From Phoma sp. XZ068 (lineage: Eukaryota; Ascomycota; Dothideomycetes; Pleosporales; Didymellaceae): a DNA stretch of 64,000 nt. The notes below the pieces were generated by a model. That model was not told where the DNA came from. It saw only the letters and a program-made list of their open reading frames with translations, and did no database searches. A program made the translations under genes and the position numbers. The stretch spans positions 1,488,001-1,552,000 of the forward strand of contig ML240445.1 in assembly GCA_004835665.1 (NCBI GenBank), read 5' to 3'. Below are positions 33,501 through 44,883 of this stretch, piece by piece. The number at the start of each line of letters is the position of its first letter. Position 1 is the first letter of the stretch.

Positions 33501-33949
33501 TTGCGCAGCCTCTGAAGATCATCCTCCAGACCTTCGAAGACGTTTCGCCGAAGAACGAGGACTTCTGGCATGTCGTTGCCCCGTACTTCTCCCGCTGCGA
33601 GTTCGCCGCCGGCTCGCTTCTTTACTCAAGAGGCGACGACCCAGATGGCTTCTACATCTTGGAGAAGGGCCGTTTCCGCGCAGAGTATGAGCTCGACCAA
33701 GGCAGCTTCTTCGAAGTCATTCTGCCCGGTACTACGTGCGGCGAACTGCCGTTCTTCAGCGAGACGGACCGCACGGGCACGGTGGCGGTAGAGAATGACA
33801 GTGTGGCGTGGCTGCTGACAAGAGAGAAGTTTAAGAAGTTGGAGGAGGAGCACCAGGATGTTGCGAGGGAGCTGCTCAAGGTTGGACTGAAGCTCACCAA
33901 GGAGAGAATGGATGCTATAACGAGCTATGTGCTTGTTACTGCGTCGTAG
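30503..33949 (+). CDS. SulP (SLC26) transporter with STAS and cyclic-nucleotide-binding-like domains
   Basis: Exons 30503-32093, 32144-32343 and 32390-33949 give 1116 residues. Residues 1 to about 270 are a cytosolic, Ser/Arg-rich extension. The SulP membrane core follows (AVFLGLLLNILDALSYGYIL, GLIFLALGGFKLGTLVSFFP, SFFGIIHVPINVPALGAAVK, GFVGSIQNYLVYANSVMF). Then comes a STAS domain (IIVDFTHVTAVDFSGCEGF) and a C-terminal cNMP-binding fold (AAGSLLYSRGDDPDGFYILE, GTTCGELPFFSETDRTGTV). This architecture matches yeast Vsb1/YGR125W, a vacuolar membrane protein needed for vacuolar basic amino acid storage, not the plasma-membrane sulfate permeases. The phosphate-binding-cassette Ala after Arg is replaced (DRTG), so true cyclic-nucleotide binding is doubtful. 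Confidence 0.92.
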
Positions 33950-34018
33950 AGGTCACGTCAACCGATGTATAGGTTCTTGCATAGCGTCATAATTTGATCT
34001 TGTATATAGTTGTACACC

Positions 34019-35077
34019 TTATAATCGCATCTGAGCCAAGGTGCTCAACTTCGCCGGCTGTTCGGACGGCAATTGCACCCTCCCCATATCCAGGTCCCTC
34101 CATTCCTGCAGCTTCTCTTTACTCCCCTGCAGCCCCTTCCACTCTGCACTCCCGTTCTTGAATATGTCATCGATATGCTTCTGCTTCCCTCTCCACGTAA
34201 TACAACAATAATCACTATCCTCGTCCCACTGCACTTTCACCCGCCCGCCCTCAACAGCAAACCTCCCCGTGTTCCCACAAACCACACATCCCACGCTCAT
34301 CTCCTCACCGCCGAAGAAATCATACTTGGCCAGATGACACTGCGGACACGCCCCTTCAACCCGCGGCCCAAGATACACCGCCTCATCAAACTCCTTTCCC
34401 ATCTGGCTCGCCACTCTCCTTCCCAACTCCTCCGCTCGCCGCATCACGCCGCCGTCGCGCGCGCCCAGCACAGCCCCCGGATTCGCACACCCCATAACAA
34501 CCTCCTGATCCACAACCTTAACATGCAGACTATACGCGAACAAATGCAGCGTAGGCAGTGCCATAGTAAACTGATCTGCCGTCGTACTCCCCCCAACCGC
34601 CATAAACCCCGCAACCCTCGGCTTAAGAATCCGCTCGTCGACGCTCATGCCCGCAAACTTAGCATCCCCTGCGGCCTGGCCTGCAAGAATCCGCGACGCG
34701 AATGCAGGGTCTGTATACGGACCTAGGACTTTATCGAGGACGGCTTTCAATGCCCCGGCGGGCTGGTGCGAGTACACCGCCGTACTAAACACGAGTGCGT
34801 CGGCGTGCATGATAGCTTCGTACAGGGCTTTTCTGTCATCGATGGTGGAGTGGGTATTGCTGCCTGAGCCGTGGATGTTGTTTCCTGCGTTGGCGCCCAT
34901 GGAGACGTCCTGTGCGTGGCTGAGGGGTCCGGCGTTGGGCGGGTAGGATAACGAGGGGATGTGGATCCAGGATGTTGTTGTGCCTGGAGTGGAGTGTTGG
35001 GCAGAGCGTAGTGCGGCTTTGAGCAGGATGGTCGAGTTGCCGCCTATGCTGCCGTTGGCGAGGCCGAGGATGTGCAT
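34019..35077 (-). CDS. NADPH-dependent FMN reductase-like flavoprotein with C-terminal zinc ribbon
   Basis: Single exon, 352 residues, ATG at 35077. The N-terminal two-thirds is a flavodoxin-like fold of the FMN_red family: MHILGLANGSIGGNSTILLK is the phosphate-binding start and DALVFSTAVYSHQPAGALKA the flavin-contact loop (family consensus P-x-Y-x-x-S/G-x-P-x-x-L-K). Near residue 250 are two CxxC pairs, CPQCH and CVVCG, spaced about 20 residues apart, which suggest a zinc ribbon absent from simple NAD(P)H:quinone or arsenate-resistance ArsH-type reductases. A basic/acidic C-terminal helical tail follows. Predicted to be a cytosolic NAD(P)H-dependent flavin or quinone reductase; the substrate is unknown. 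Confidence 0.75.
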   Translation of the reverse strand: MHILGLANGSIGGNSTILLKAALRSAQHSTPGTTTSWIHIPSLSYPPNAGPLSHAQDVSMGANAGNNIHGSGSNTHSTIDDRKALYEAIMHADALVFSTAVYSHQPAGALKAVLDKVLGPYTDPAFASRILAGQAAGDAKFAGMSVDERILKPRVAGFMAVGGSTTADQFTMALPTLHLFAYSLHVKVVDQEVVMGCANPGAVLGARDGGVMRRAEELGRRVASQMGKEFDEAVYLGPRVEGACPQCHLAKYDFFGGEEMSVGCVVCGNTGRFAVEGGRVKVQWDEDSDYCCITWRGKQKHIDDIFKNGSAEWKGLQGSKEKLQEWRDLDMGRVQLPSEQPAKLSTLAQMRL

Positions 35078-35645
35078 AATGAGTTGAAGTTACTGTGAGT
35101 TTGATGTTTGGGAAGGGTATTTGAGGAAGCGGGAGTGTAGTTGAGATTGTGGGAATTGTATAACGCCTCCTTGAGGTGCTCTTGAGGAAGGGGTGTGGAT
35201 ATGTAGATTCGGGAAAGTGGTCCCGGTGTGGAGGTGGACTTCCGGGTATATTGGTACAACCACCATCCTCGGCCGACCTCGTACAACACTCCAACTAGCC
35301 AGTTAAGGGCCCGATGGTTGTGAAATTGTGGAGATGATACCTGAGGTGTAGTCGTGGGGAAGAAAACTTAGAGCGGGGTCATTTGTTGTATATCCGATGG
35401 TTGGGTCGGAATTGAGTTTCGGTGATTAAAGTAAGGTCGTTCAAGTCTGGACCTGACGTTGCCAGGGACTTGCTTTGAGTTTCTTTAACTGCTCACTGAT
35501 TCAATCTGGTGGGTGGTGTGTCAAGACGAACTGGCTTGTCAGGTCAGACGTTCCTCCCGTGTGGGCCTTAATCCGCGGTTGTAGGCTAGAGTCGATCTAA
35601 ATCTTGTCATGATGGGACTGAATTATCCAAGAACGTCCTTCCATG
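35078..35645. other. Intergenic, no gene seen
   Basis: Promoter of the FMN reductase gene and 3' side of the TDT permease. A pyrimidine/purine-skewed tract occupies 35,080-35,280. No feature called. Confidence 0.55.
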
Positions 35646-36867
35646 TTATCGGTTCTTGTCTTCGTCCTTCCCCGGCCAGACAATGCGTTTCAACCACACC
35701 GCTCGCACGCAGCCAACAAACGTGACGCACCAAATGACAGCCAGCAGCACGGTCATCGCACTGCCCACCCAGAGTATCCCCTCGCTCCCCAACTCTCTCC
35801 CAATCATAACCGTAGACATTGTAAACCCCACATTCGGGAAGATAAACGCCCACCACGTAAGCGCAAACTGCATCCTCCCCATCACACTAACATTCGCCAC
35901 AACAGCGATCGCAAACATCCAGAACGAGAACAGCCACAGGAAAACACCACTGAACAGCGCGACCGTCTGCAATATGTTTTTAGCCCCCGGGTGCGCAGCA
36001 AAATACCCGTACGACTCTGGTATCGCGTTTGCCTGCCCGATGAGCGCTACGATGGTATACGCGCCCGCGCCCACGGGTATGAACATAGTTGGTCGCAGAT
36101 GCGCTGGTGGCAGACCGTTCTCCATAAGCCCTTTGATGACGAACGCAGTGCATATGAGCGATATAATCCACCCGAAACCCTGGTACGTGCAGCCGGATAT
36201 AATAATCGCCACTGCGCGACCTGGAGGCTGGTAGGCGGCGATGAGCGAGGAGATGGTGCCGACCAGCATCGCGGAGTAGCCTGCTAAGAAGGCGTTTGGC
36301 AGGAAGGGGACTGGTCGGACTGTGCTGTATGCCATGAGGATGTAGTACTGGAACAGCGAGTTGAGGAGCGAGATGGCAGCGTATATCCAGTACAGTGCGT
36401 TGACTGCGGAGATGAGCCAGGGGTAGCCGGGGCCATACGTCACGCCGTAGAGTTGGATGGATCCGATGATGACGCTTATGCTGAGGTAGAAGGAGCCTAG
36501 GAAGAAGGACTCTGCTGGGTCGGTGAAAGACTTTTTGAAATGCTGAAAGTGTAGCACGGCTCGTGCTGTCATGCAGACGCAGAGAACGGTGAATAGACAG
36601 AGGTTGAAGAACAAGACAATAAGGCCGATGGTGTACAGTCCTGTGCGTGTTAGTCGATATGTTGTAGTGTCTGCTTTGGAGCATACCGTGGAATTTGTGT
36701 GGTGTCTCTGCGAGCGCAATTGAGAATCCTCCTGTTGACATTGTCGACAGAAACCATGCCCAAGTAACATGCTTGACTCTTTCCCGTATCCCGACTACAG
36801 ATACATCGTGGCTGAGGTCTTCCCGCCTCGCAGCAGGCTTGGGTGATGGGCTTCCTCCTGACGACAT
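35646..36867 (-). CDS. TDT-family permease (malate/C4-dicarboxylate or sulfite transporter)
   Basis: Exons 36687-36867 and 35646-36640 give 391 residues from the ATG at 36867 (MSSGGSPSPKP); the frame is open slightly further but without ATG. The N-terminal VKHVTWAWFLSTMSTGGFSI is the signature of the tellurite-resistance/dicarboxylate transporter family (S. pombe Mae1, S. cerevisiae Ssu1). About ten hydrophobic segments follow, including IVLFFNLCLFTVLCVCM, LNSLFQYYILMAYSTVRPVP and the conserved FIPVGAGAYTIVALIGQA. The TPHKF-H-G sequence after TM1 and the FxxFTWWAF-like block (FALTWWAFIFPNVGFTMST) favour the Mae1 malate branch over Ssu1, but substrate is not settled. Predicted plasma-membrane proton-coupled or anion efflux carrier. 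Confidence 0.87.
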
Positions 36868-37248
36868 TGCAGGTGCATCCAATTGCTGTATTGTTGATTA
36901 GATTGCTGGATGACTGATCCGTACATGAATCTTATTGCCGAGGAAGACTAGACGAGGCACGACGTTCAAGACTGTTGTGGTGCTGCGCTGGCGTTTCGCT
37001 TTTCTAGCAGACGGTGTGGGACATCTTAATGTGCGTCAAAATGCTTTGGAATCATGTCAGTCGAGCCCGCGAGTGGTCAAGTCTAGCCGGTGGTTAGTCA
37101 GATGTTTCTGATGTCGCTGGAAGGATGACGGAATGGGATGTGCCAAGTTGCCGATCGGCAGCCGACATTCGTGCCTATTTCCGGCCCGATTCATCCACGA
37201 GACACCTGAAATAAACAAATGCTAATTTTCGGTATTGACTAAGACGCT
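36868..37248. other. Intergenic, no gene seen
   Basis: Promoter of the TDT permease and 3' end of the aquaglyceroporin gene. Nothing further. Confidence 0.55.
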
Positions 37249-39207
37249 CTATGCCACGTTGTGGATCTTATCTTTCACCTGCTGCTTCTTTTCGTTAAAC
37301 TTCCACTCAATGTCACCCTTCTCCGGCCACCTGTAGTTTACGGGTGACTCTCCACCCACGAAGATGAACAGGTCGTAGATGAATCCTCCAAAGATAGCAC
37401 CACTCGTAGCCGCGCCAAAAGGACCGTATGCCCAGTACGGATCACTAAACGAGTCGTATCCTGCCCATAAGCCAACGAGTCTGGGACCCAGGTCGCGTGC
37501 TGGCGAAATTCCAAGTCCGGTGTTGTAACCGAGTGATACCATCATGAGGTAACCCATGAAGCCAAAAATCAAAGCCGTCATACCCTGACCCGGAGGTGAG
37601 TTTTGATCGTCTCCGAGAGCGAAGGCAACACAGGTGTACACAGCCATGAAGACAAAGTCGTTGAAGAAGGCTGTTGTTGCTGAGAAGGCAGGCCCCTTGG
37701 GGAAAAGAGCTTTGCCTGTTATATCGAGTGTGTGTTCTGGGTCCATAGCGTTGATCGCATCATAGTACAACCTGGACGAAGTCAGTACGACATAGAGAAG
37801 CGTCGATGAAGTTACGTACCCGTATGCTAAGGCTCCTGCAGCCAGCCCAGCGAGCATCTGCATGCAAATATATACGATCGCCATTCGCCAGGGAAAACCA
37901 CGAAAGACCGAGAGAGCAATAGTGATGCAGGGACTGAGGTGACCACCGGAAACTCCACCACTCAAGTAGATACCTACTGTCACAGCAAAGCCCCACGCCC
38001 AGGCTTGCGTCTCAAAGTTTCCCGTGGTTTCTTTTGAGGTGGCGATTGACAAGCTGGCTGCAATTCCAAGGAACAAGTATATGAATGTCTGGCCTGGTCA
38101 GCGATATTCAAACCCAGGAATGTGGAAGTCTTACAGCAAGAAACTCAGCTGGTGCTTGAGGGTATTGTGCTCTTAACCTCGCAATCGGGTTGCGGTACTG
38201 ATTATAGTATTCCTGCTGCTCTTCATGCTCACGCTTCTTAATCTCCTTTGCTTCTTTCTGCGTTTGCGTTGTTTCGCTGGTGTCAAGTTCCTGCAGTGGA
38301 TGGAGACCATCCTGCATACCGAAGTTGTTCCTTCCGTTATTCCCCTGATTCGCATCGCCCAAGCCATGCTCGTTGATGGGTGCGCGTTCTGGAACCGAAT
38401 CATCATTCCGCTGCCTACCGGCCATGGAGTGAGTATTGGACGTTGGCCGGCGCACATTTGGCATGCGACCTTGAGTGTAGGATTGGTAATCTTCGCTGTA
38501 TGGCTGCGAGGACTGTCCTTGCCTCAGAGGAATTTGCGAGCCCTCCGAGTCATTTTCAGATTCTGCGCTCTCAGTCAGTCTTGTTCAGTTCAGCAACATA
38601 CACAAAACTCACCCCTCTCCTTTGCCATGTCTAACCCGTCACGTGCGTCAATGCCTTTTTTCAAGTCTGCTTCTTCCGCCTGAAGCTCCTCCATCTTCTT
38701 CTTGAGATCGCTTTTGCCCCACCACATACCACGGCGCATGGTGTGTGGTAGGGGCTGATCAAGGCCGAAGACTGGCTTTTCTTTTTGCTGGTTGTACCAG
38801 GGATTAAGCTTGAAGTACTCATTCTCAACGTCAACCAGTTGCTGCTGCTTCTTCTCGAGCCTCTGCGTGTCGCTCGTCCCCGCTGTTTGGTTGGTGTTAC
38901 TTCGCTCCATGGTGCTTTGTCTTGTGTTGTTACGTTTTGTTGCTGGTCGTAATCCGTGCGGTGTATCAAGGCCAGAAGTACTAATTCTTCCGATGCTGGC
39001 TCCCGTATCCGCGCCACGAGGAGGCGGTCTTTGAGATTGACTTTGAGGTTGTTGGTCGAAGTAAGCCTGTGGCTCTGCAGAATATTCAGTCAGTTTGAAG
39101 ACTCCAACCTTTGATGCGGTCATTGGGAGGGGCTAGTGGGGTACAGTGCAGCACGATCGGTCGAATGCAGGGAACATACCAGATGTGTTGGGATGGGATT
39201 CTGCCAT
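37249..39207 (-). CDS. Aquaglyceroporin-like MIP channel with long N-terminal extension
   Basis: Five exons (39180-39207, 38613-39074, 38135-38562, 37820-38088, 37249-37771) give 569 residues. Residues 1-306 are hydrophilic and predicted cytosolic, with a conserved-looking patch WWGKSDLKKKMEELQAEEAD and Gln/Asn-rich stretches. The channel starts at AEFLATFIYLFLGIA. The two pore boxes, normally NPA, read SPC (residues 358-360, in GGHLSPCIT) and SPA (485-487, in GISPARDLGPR). The conserved Arg after box 2 is kept, as is the Asp of aquaglyceroporins. About six membrane segments are present. Long cytosolic tails occur in yeast Fps1-type channels, where they gate glycerol export. Transport specificity is uncertain. 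Exon 1 is only 28 nt and rests on splice motifs. Confidence 0.85.
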
Positions 39208-40476
39208 GCTGAAAAGTCTGTGGTCGATTTGTCCGATCAACAACAATGGGAGAATGAATGTTCTAATAAAGATGGGAAAGTCATGACCTAAACATGGGAA
39301 AGTGAAAGAATTGCATGTTCGACGTCATCGCAGTTTCCATTTCTCGGTCAAAATCGCGCGACATTTCGTAACAGCGAATGAGCTGGCTTTGCTAGACTTC
39401 TTCTCCGTTTTTCCTGACTGCAATAGGTTATAGAATGCGATTGCTCCAGTATAAACGCTCATGTTGATGCTTGCGTTGTCCACTTTACAGGGACTGCTGC
39501 TGATCGCAATGTCGATCACTAGCAGAAAGAGGCCCGAATATCCAGCTTCAGCAAGACAAGTCGAGCAGTCGCAACACACTGTGACGCGAGGTCGCTTTGC
39601 AATGAAGTATCATAGAATGAGCATGGCCTTGCTCGAGAAAAGAATTCATGCCCTTGGTATGAGTGTCCCTCTGTATTTGTGTGCATGAACAATTATGAGC
39701 ATCTCACGATACTTGGCAACGGCAAGCGGAGAGACCGGCTCAATAGAAGCGAGAAGAGCCTCATTAAACGGGGCCGGACCCATCGAGAATTCGACACCAC
39801 ATGGCATCCTCAGATGCAGTGGCGAACTGACTATGTACATGGATCGACGATCACTCACCTCTGGTGGCGATCATACTTGAGTTGTACATGCAGCGGGCTG
39901 TCAGCCTCAAGATAGCTGAAGCGGTGTCGTCACTCAGTCGTAAGAGTTTGAAAGATTTTCTTAGAGATCTGAGAATAGGATGGATTCTTCGCACACTTTC
40001 AAAACCCATCGAGGACACTTGCGGACCACCCCTCATTTGGTGCTGCACTGCCGAAGAATTTCAGAGTTGCGGGTAGGTTTCAACTTGGTGCGTACCTGCT
40101 TGCCGATGCGACTCTTTCCTGGGCGCAAGTCCTGTCGCCAAAACAAGCCCGAGGTAGCGTGCTGAGCCGACTGCCCCGATGCAGGCCTTCATTGCAGGCC
40201 TTCGTTAGTGAGGGCGCTTGGACGCGTGGGGGGCCATCGGCGAGAATTGCCAGATTCGCCGTATTGCCATTTTCGTATTGGTATCATTATTGAAGTGGTA
40301 TCTACATGTCCAAGACTGTATCTTGGAATGCGGGGAAGGTGTCACCTGTCTCGTTCCCACGATCTGTCGGGTCAATGCACTCGTCTGAGGCATTCGGCGG
40401 GTCTAACGCTATCGAGTCGACTAGTACATATACCGTCCTGGTACCTGACGCTGCAACAGGTGGTTGATGGTCGTAC
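39208..40476. other. 1.3-kb interval without a confident gene
   Basis: Between the aquaglyceroporin start and VPS26 stop. A minus-strand open stretch at 39,646-39,858 has a mildly protein-like composition but no recognised homology or start context. A direct repeat GCAGGCCTTC occurs at 40,181 and 40,194. Confidence 0.45.
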
Positions 40477-41587
40477 TCAGGGTACTGCCATCAGCTTGTT
40501 CTGCTCCTGAGCCAAGGTCAACCCCTCTGGCGCTTGTCGGAACAGTACAATTTCAGACTGCTTAAAGTATCTCCGAGCATCTTGAAGCAGGTTAGCCAGG
40601 CCAACAGAACGTCATCAAGGGATACGCACCTTCATCGATGAGTACTAAGCTCAAATAGTAACGTGTTGAGTACTTCTTGTTGACGTCTCGGAAAGTGGGC
40701 GTGAGGTCAAAACCGCCAAGGAACAGCCTGATTGGAATTGTCTCTCCTGTGGTCTTGTCAGCCCTGTGCACGCGCGACAAGATTTCAGATCTCACCTCTT
40801 GATGGTGAGCCATCCATGATCTCGAACCGCACTAGTGTCTCGCTCTCATTATACTGGTTTGGTGCCGCTCCTGTTGTTTCTCTCCTTATGATCGAGAGCT
40901 CCATGTGCTTGATCTTTAACCGCACCAGCAGGAAGTATATCCTGCCTACAATGACATCCTTGAGGTGGTATTTGGACTTGGAGTATTCAAATTCAATGTG
41001 CAGACAGTCCTCGATACCAACGTCCATCTTGATGGAGCTGTTTGTCTCTGGAGGTATCCGGTAAGAGTACACCCACAGGTCCTTCTCCCTGACCACATCT
41101 GCCATTCGGCGCGACACGGTCACGCGAACAAAGTATCGCAGCTTAACGTTGATGCCATTGTACGACTCGTACTGCTTCTCGACGTTCTTGAAGTTGAACT
41201 CGAAGGTCTGAGGGTGTTGGAGCTCGCCGGGCGCTGCAAGCTCCTGGCCGAGGGAGAGGAACTCGTGGTGGTTTCCGCGATCGAAGAACATCTCTGCGCC
41301 GGGTGTCAGCATCGCTGTTGGAGCAATTGGCCGCACTCTAGGCGCCAGCATTGGACACGGAGCCACCCACCAATGGTGCCAATGAACTGCACCTTGATTC
41401 CTGTGTGCTCCAGCCGCTTTCCATCCTTGGGGCGGACTGTGACCTGGCCCTTGACCGACTCGCCATCGAGATACAGGGGCACCTTCTCTTTGCGGTTTTT
41501 GTCGAGCTTGACGTCGACGGCAGAGCGGTCGTCCAGGTCCTCGAGGACAATGTCGATGTCGACCGGGGTGGAGAAGAAGTAGGACAT
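40477..41587 (-). CDS. VPS26: Vacuolar protein sorting 26 (retromer subunit)
   Basis: Four exons (41371-41587, 41293-40796, 40746-40630, 40580-40477) give 311 residues. MSYFFSTPVDIDIVLEDL opens the N-terminal arrestin-like lobe. Further family blocks are KVPLYLDGESVKGQVTV, the splice-restored FIGTIEMFFDRGN, LRYFVRVTVSRRMADVV, and IGVEDCLHIEFEY-like VGIEDCLHIEFEYSKSKYHL. The C-terminal lobe has GETIPIRLFLGGFDLTPTFR followed by YYLSLVLIDEDARRYFKQSE. Vps26 is the arrestin-fold subunit of the retromer core (with Vps35 and Vps29), which recycles cargo receptors from endosomes to the Golgi. Length and all blocks are normal for the family. The last two introns fall within the conserved C-terminal lobe. 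Confidence 0.96.
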
Positions 41588-42846
41588 GGCGGCGACGGCG
41601 CTACGGGTACCCTGGCGCGTTGCTGGGTGCGATGCAGCTGTCAGCGGTCTCGTCGGTGGTCGGCGCGGTCGCGATAGCTGCTGATCCGCGCTTGCCCACT
41701 TTCACATGATCACGTGCAGTCCCCGCGTTGGTCGTTGTTGCATCATCACCACTCGCGCCTTCTCGCCCTTGTTCCTGGCTGCCTTGCACCACGTCATCTC
41801 TCACTGCGTCTCAGACTCGTCACGCGGGCCGTCACTTCGGCTACGGGAGTCGCGGATGTGCGCGCTCAAGCTGCGATACACCCTTGCGGCACTGCAGCAA
41901 ACATGAACAGCAGCGGCACAGCGCTGAGGCACGATGCGACTCAGCCTCGGGGATGCATGTCGGAGAATGGCGCTGCTTAGCGCATCTGGAAGGTTTCTAG
42001 CACGCGGTCGCCTGGCGCTTCGCCCACACGACCCGGTGCTGCTCGAGGCTCGATCCTCGCCGGCCCGGAAAAGACTTCTGCGCCTCTCGTAACCCCCACG
42101 CGCTATTATCCAACATCTTCTCCTTTGCTGCCCGTCAGCGAGTGCTCAGCCGGCCACCTTTGGGCTGACTTGCGGCGCCGCTGACCTTGTATCCAGCAGA
42201 GCAGCACCGCAGCACTCAGCCGGCCCAGTGCTGCCGAGGCGGGTGCTGTGTTGGCAGAACAGCTGTGCCGAATATGCAAGATGCACCAGTACCTGACACT
42301 GACCGGGGTGATTTGCGGGGTCTCCACCAACGTGACGCCTTGCCTGATCCGCCACCTGCATCATCCCACGCGAACCGGCATGTCCAAACTTTCAAACGCC
42401 GATGAAGCCAAACTCCCTTTCTCTGCTCGCATCCGGCATGGCCAGAGGCGCCAATTTGCGGGCAGTTACATCCGCCTGGTTCTATCCCCGGACTGGCCCA
42501 AGCAGAGGTCGCAGCGCGCCCGCTGATTCGCACGCGACGCTATTCGCAGTGACATCAAGCCTTGGCTCCCACAACTGTGCTCCCAAACTCTGATCCCACC
42601 CTTGCCGTCATGGGCGCGGGAGGAATTTCCAGACGGGCTCCCACGTTTTATAATGCGCCGTTCCCCAGCTTGGGTCCAAACTGCCGTTCCTGCTCACCAG
42701 TGCCCAATATAACCTGCTTCACTTCCACTCTCAGCACTATATAGACCTGGCTCACCCCAACCCTCCATTTGGAAACCCAACCTCGACCAGCTACTAGCGC
42801 CTGTTTTCCCGTATACCCACTTGCTTGTCTCAACAAACCATCAATC
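41588..42846. other. Divergent promoter region VPS26 / gluconokinase
   Basis: About 1.26 kb. No gene or RNA recognised; a TATA-like box near the right end is listed separately. Confidence 0.55.
42738..42744 (+). promoter_or_regulatory. TATA-like box before gluconokinase
   Basis: TATATAG, 109 nt before the first in-frame ATG. Position is right for a core promoter; otherwise unsupported. Confidence 0.35.
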
Positions 42847-43588
42847 ATGTTGCAAGCCATCGAACAAACGCATTCCACACCAGTCCACTATGCGTCGCTG
42901 CCTACACCTCCGACTTCCACTGCTGGCTCCCCATCCACATCGTCCACGAACCTGAGCAAGGCTACCAAGATGACCATCCCCCACCGACACCACATTCTCA
43001 TCGTCACCGGCCCTGCAGGATGCGGAAAGAGCACTATTGCCAAGGTTCTCAGTGACCGTTACGGGTTTGAATACATCGAGGGCGACGAGGTATGTTGTTC
43101 GACGATCTTTCATCATTTCGAGTACTGACTAGACCCAGTACCACCCGCAAGCAAATATCGACAAGATGGCAGCAGGCATTCCACTCAACGACGAGGACCG
43201 CTGGGACTGGCTGATCCTCCTACGCGACCAAGCGCTCCAGGACCTGAAGAAGGGAGTCAAGGGCGTCGTCATCACCTGCAGTGCGCTGAAGAAGAAGTAC
43301 CGCGATGTCATCCGCACTGCCAGGCTGTATGATGAGGAGCCAGACGCCAACGTTCACTTTGTGTACCTCCGCGCCGACAAGGAGACTCTCCTCGCCCGCG
43401 TCCGCGGTAGGCAAGGTCACTACATGAAGGACAGCATGGTCGAAAGCCAGTTCGCCGCCCTCGAGGAGCCCGATGAGCTGGAGGTGAAGCAGCTCAAGGA
43501 CGTTGAGATTGTCGATGTCAAGGGCGGCATCGACGAGGTATCGAAGATGGCGTCTGATGCCGTGGACCGTGTTCTCATCTCGCGATAG
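42847..43588 (+). CDS. Gluconokinase (GntK type)
   Basis: Exons 42847-43089 and 43139-43588 give 230 residues. The core begins HHILIVTGPAGCGKSTIAKV, a Walker A P-loop, followed by EYIEGDEYHPQANIDKMAAG, the gluconokinase signature restored across the intron. IPLNDEDRWDWL, VITCSALKKKYRDVIR and GRQGHYMKDSMVESQFAALE then match the thermoresistant GntK family. The enzyme phosphorylates D-gluconate to 6-phosphogluconate (EC 2.7.1.12), feeding the pentose phosphate pathway. The first ATG adds a 41-residue Ser/Thr/Pro-rich leader; an in-frame ATG at 42970 (MTIPHRH) would give a family-typical 189 residues and may be the real or an alternative start. Confidence 0.93.
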
Positions 43589-44883
43589 CCTCCGCTCCGC
43601 TTCGTTCGTCCGTCCGTTCGTCTGGTATTACCATTTCCGGCTTTCCCTGCAGAGCTGGTACTTGTAGCGTTCAGCATTATTGGCGTTGGGTCCTGGGCTA
43701 TTTTTGGGCGCAATTTATGCGATATACCCTTGAGATGGGGCTTGCATTGGGCGTGGCGTGGTAGATTACACGCACACCACGATCAACAATTCTTAAACCA
43801 TGAATGACATTCTCAACTGATTAAACATCCTCAACTGATTAATAACTCTCAAAACTGTGATTGCAATTCTTCTGCAAACCTTATAAGATCACTGCACTTT
43901 GTCTCGCGCATCCTGAAACTCAATTCCCCTCCCTCAAAACCGCATGCATCGATCCAAACAAGCCATCAGATCCAGTACCATTGTGCCGGTAGGTGGATCC
44001 ACAATATTCTCCATTCAACCCATTCGCCGATATTGCGCCGCGGAGGGCAGCACGGAGAGCAAGTGATCGAGGTCCGCTTGCAGTTCCACTTCGCGTGGGC
44101 GGAGCTTGTTTCGAGATGGGCGCATGGGCTGGTGAGGGCGTGGGGGTCGCGTCGGTTAGGGATCCCGGGTTCCGCGCTCACCTCTCACTGACTCAACAAA
44201 GTGATTGTTGGCGCGTTGGCGAGAGGGGTGAGGCGTGTGACGGCCTGTTGTACGGCTCTGGGAGGGTGGTGCAATTGTTTTGTAATATGATATAATTGTA
44301 GGGATTTGGCTGTTGAAGTGGCTTGCGAGATGTACTGATGTGAAGAATGGTCACGTGTGGACTGCAGTACATCGATACAGCTGCGACAGGCTTAGCGGAA
44401 GCAGAGCTTCAGTGGAGGAAATGTCGAGGCTAGCTTCACTCTCTAGGTGATGCACTCAACCAGTGCACATATCGAATGATGGCTCGTTGACCTTGTTTAA
44501 GCCTCTTTTTGCTATGCTAATTCAACTGATGAACTCGCAAAAGAAAGGATAACTCGAGTCCAATTCAAGACGATTGGAACCCCGCCTTACTTTGAAAAGC
44601 TTATTATGTTGGAGAACCTGCCATACATTGGGGTATTCACCGGCATTCACTGTGCAAGCCTGTATGTGAACTCGTGTTGGTGAACTTACGGCCAGAAGTG
44701 GAAGCTTGCAAGTATCGAATCGGCTTGGACCCTCAATCCGCGCTAGAGCCCGCAGGCATCCGCAGCCGCGGCATGGCATCCGTTCGAGGACGTCCCTGTG
44801 ACAGGTCACCTCGTCTGATCGCACGCGCTTCCCTGATCGCACTCCAGCATGCTGAGGGTGCTCCACGCTCGCTTTTCGTAACC
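43589..44883. other. 1.3-kb intergenic interval
   Basis: No gene recognised. Contains a (CGTT/CGTC)-type tract just after the gluconokinase stop and a short tandem repeat listed separately. Confidence 0.55.
43811..43842. repeat. Two tandem copies of an 18-bp unit
   Basis: CTCAACTGATTAA occurs at about 43,812 and 43,830, separated by an ACATC-like spacer, followed by a decayed third start (AATAACTCTCAA). AT-rich; no function apparent. Confidence 0.6.

Noticed and set aside
39646..39858. 70-codon minus-strand frame between aquaglyceroporin and VPS26
   Set aside because: Mildly protein-like composition but no recognisable homology, splice partner or promoter; not enough to call.
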